DNA of 64,000 nt from Streptomyces venezuelae ATCC 10712 (GTDB lineage Bacteria > Actinomycetota > Actinomycetes > Streptomycetales > Streptomycetaceae), in assembly GCF_008639165.1 (NCBI RefSeq), contig NZ_CP029197.1:6576001-6640000 (forward strand), written 5' to 3'. Position 1 is the first letter of the stretch. Every line of letters starts with the position of its first letter. Below are positions 63,958 to 64,000 of this stretch, piece after piece. A program made the position numbers and the translations under genes. The notes under the pieces were generated by a model that saw only the letters and a list, made by a program, of their open reading frames with translations, was not told the origin of the DNA and did no database searches.

Positions 63958-64000
63958 ACCGGCCGCCCGACACCCCGCCACCTGCCCCGGCCCCCGCGCA

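Overview
The window is very GC-rich, densely coded actinobacterial DNA, almost certainly a Streptomyces chromosome. Supporting signs are strong third-position GC bias, frequent GTG starts with GGAGG-type ribosome sites, many 4-base gene overlaps, rare TTA codons, and typical Streptomyces families (TIGR04222, SUKH, EACC1-linked caspase, XRE/HATPase regulator pairs, fused ModBC, purine and ureide catabolism block).

Layout. (1) 1-6.1 kb, core-like: a diacylglycerol-kinase-like protein, a carboxymuconolactone-decarboxylase-like protein without the CxxC pair, a molybdate uptake locus (HTH-TOBE protein, ModA lipoprotein, fused ModBC) and a PNP-oxidase-family flavoprotein. (2) 6.2-25.4 kb, accessory island: a CHAT protease with an overlapping partner gene, an IS-scarred decay zone, a pair of large unrecognised proteins (767 and 2048 aa, the second with a P-loop NTPase domain), a frameshifted membrane gene, a complete IS5-type insertion sequence with perfect terminal repeats, and an EACC1/caspase/beta-propeller pair. 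This looks like a cluster of NTPase and caspase-fold conflict systems. (3) 25.7-33.9 kb: a tightly overlapped minus-strand operon (HATPase, MurA-like enolpyruvyltransferase, 5'-nucleotidase-like phosphoesterase, two divergent dCTP-deaminase-like proteins, glycosyltransferase, serine hydrolase) facing an XRE regulator plus flavoprotein. It reads as an undescribed nucleotide-derived small-molecule pathway. (4) 33.9-36.9 kb: decayed mobile-element-like coding sequence, three operator-like palindromes and an Mrr-type nuclease.

(5) 36.9-47.5 kb: CorA, an AlkZ-like winged-helix protein, a SUKH protein, a LuxR/GAF regulator divergent from two AMP-forming acyl-CoA ligases, a GNAT, a TIGR04222 membrane protein and a zinc-ribbon/glycine-repeat/Mrr-like protein. 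(6) 47.6-64 kb: purine-ureide-glyoxylate catabolism: glyoxylate carboligase (gcl), catalase, tartronate semialdehyde reductase, hydroxypyruvate isomerase, OHCU decarboxylase, HIU hydrolase, uricase, 8-oxoguanine deaminase and two NCS2 purine permeases. Xanthine or urate enters through the permeases and uricase/UraH/UraD carry urate to allantoin. Allantoin breakdown elsewhere yields glyoxylate, which Gcl, Hyi and GlxR convert towards glycerate. Catalase can remove the peroxide made by uricase.

Two promoter motifs tie region 6 together. gcl and hyi share paired TTCCG-N5-CGGAA boxes 21 bp apart just after the -10 element. katA and uraD share a TCAACA-N3-TGTTGA palindrome that overlaps the -35 element.
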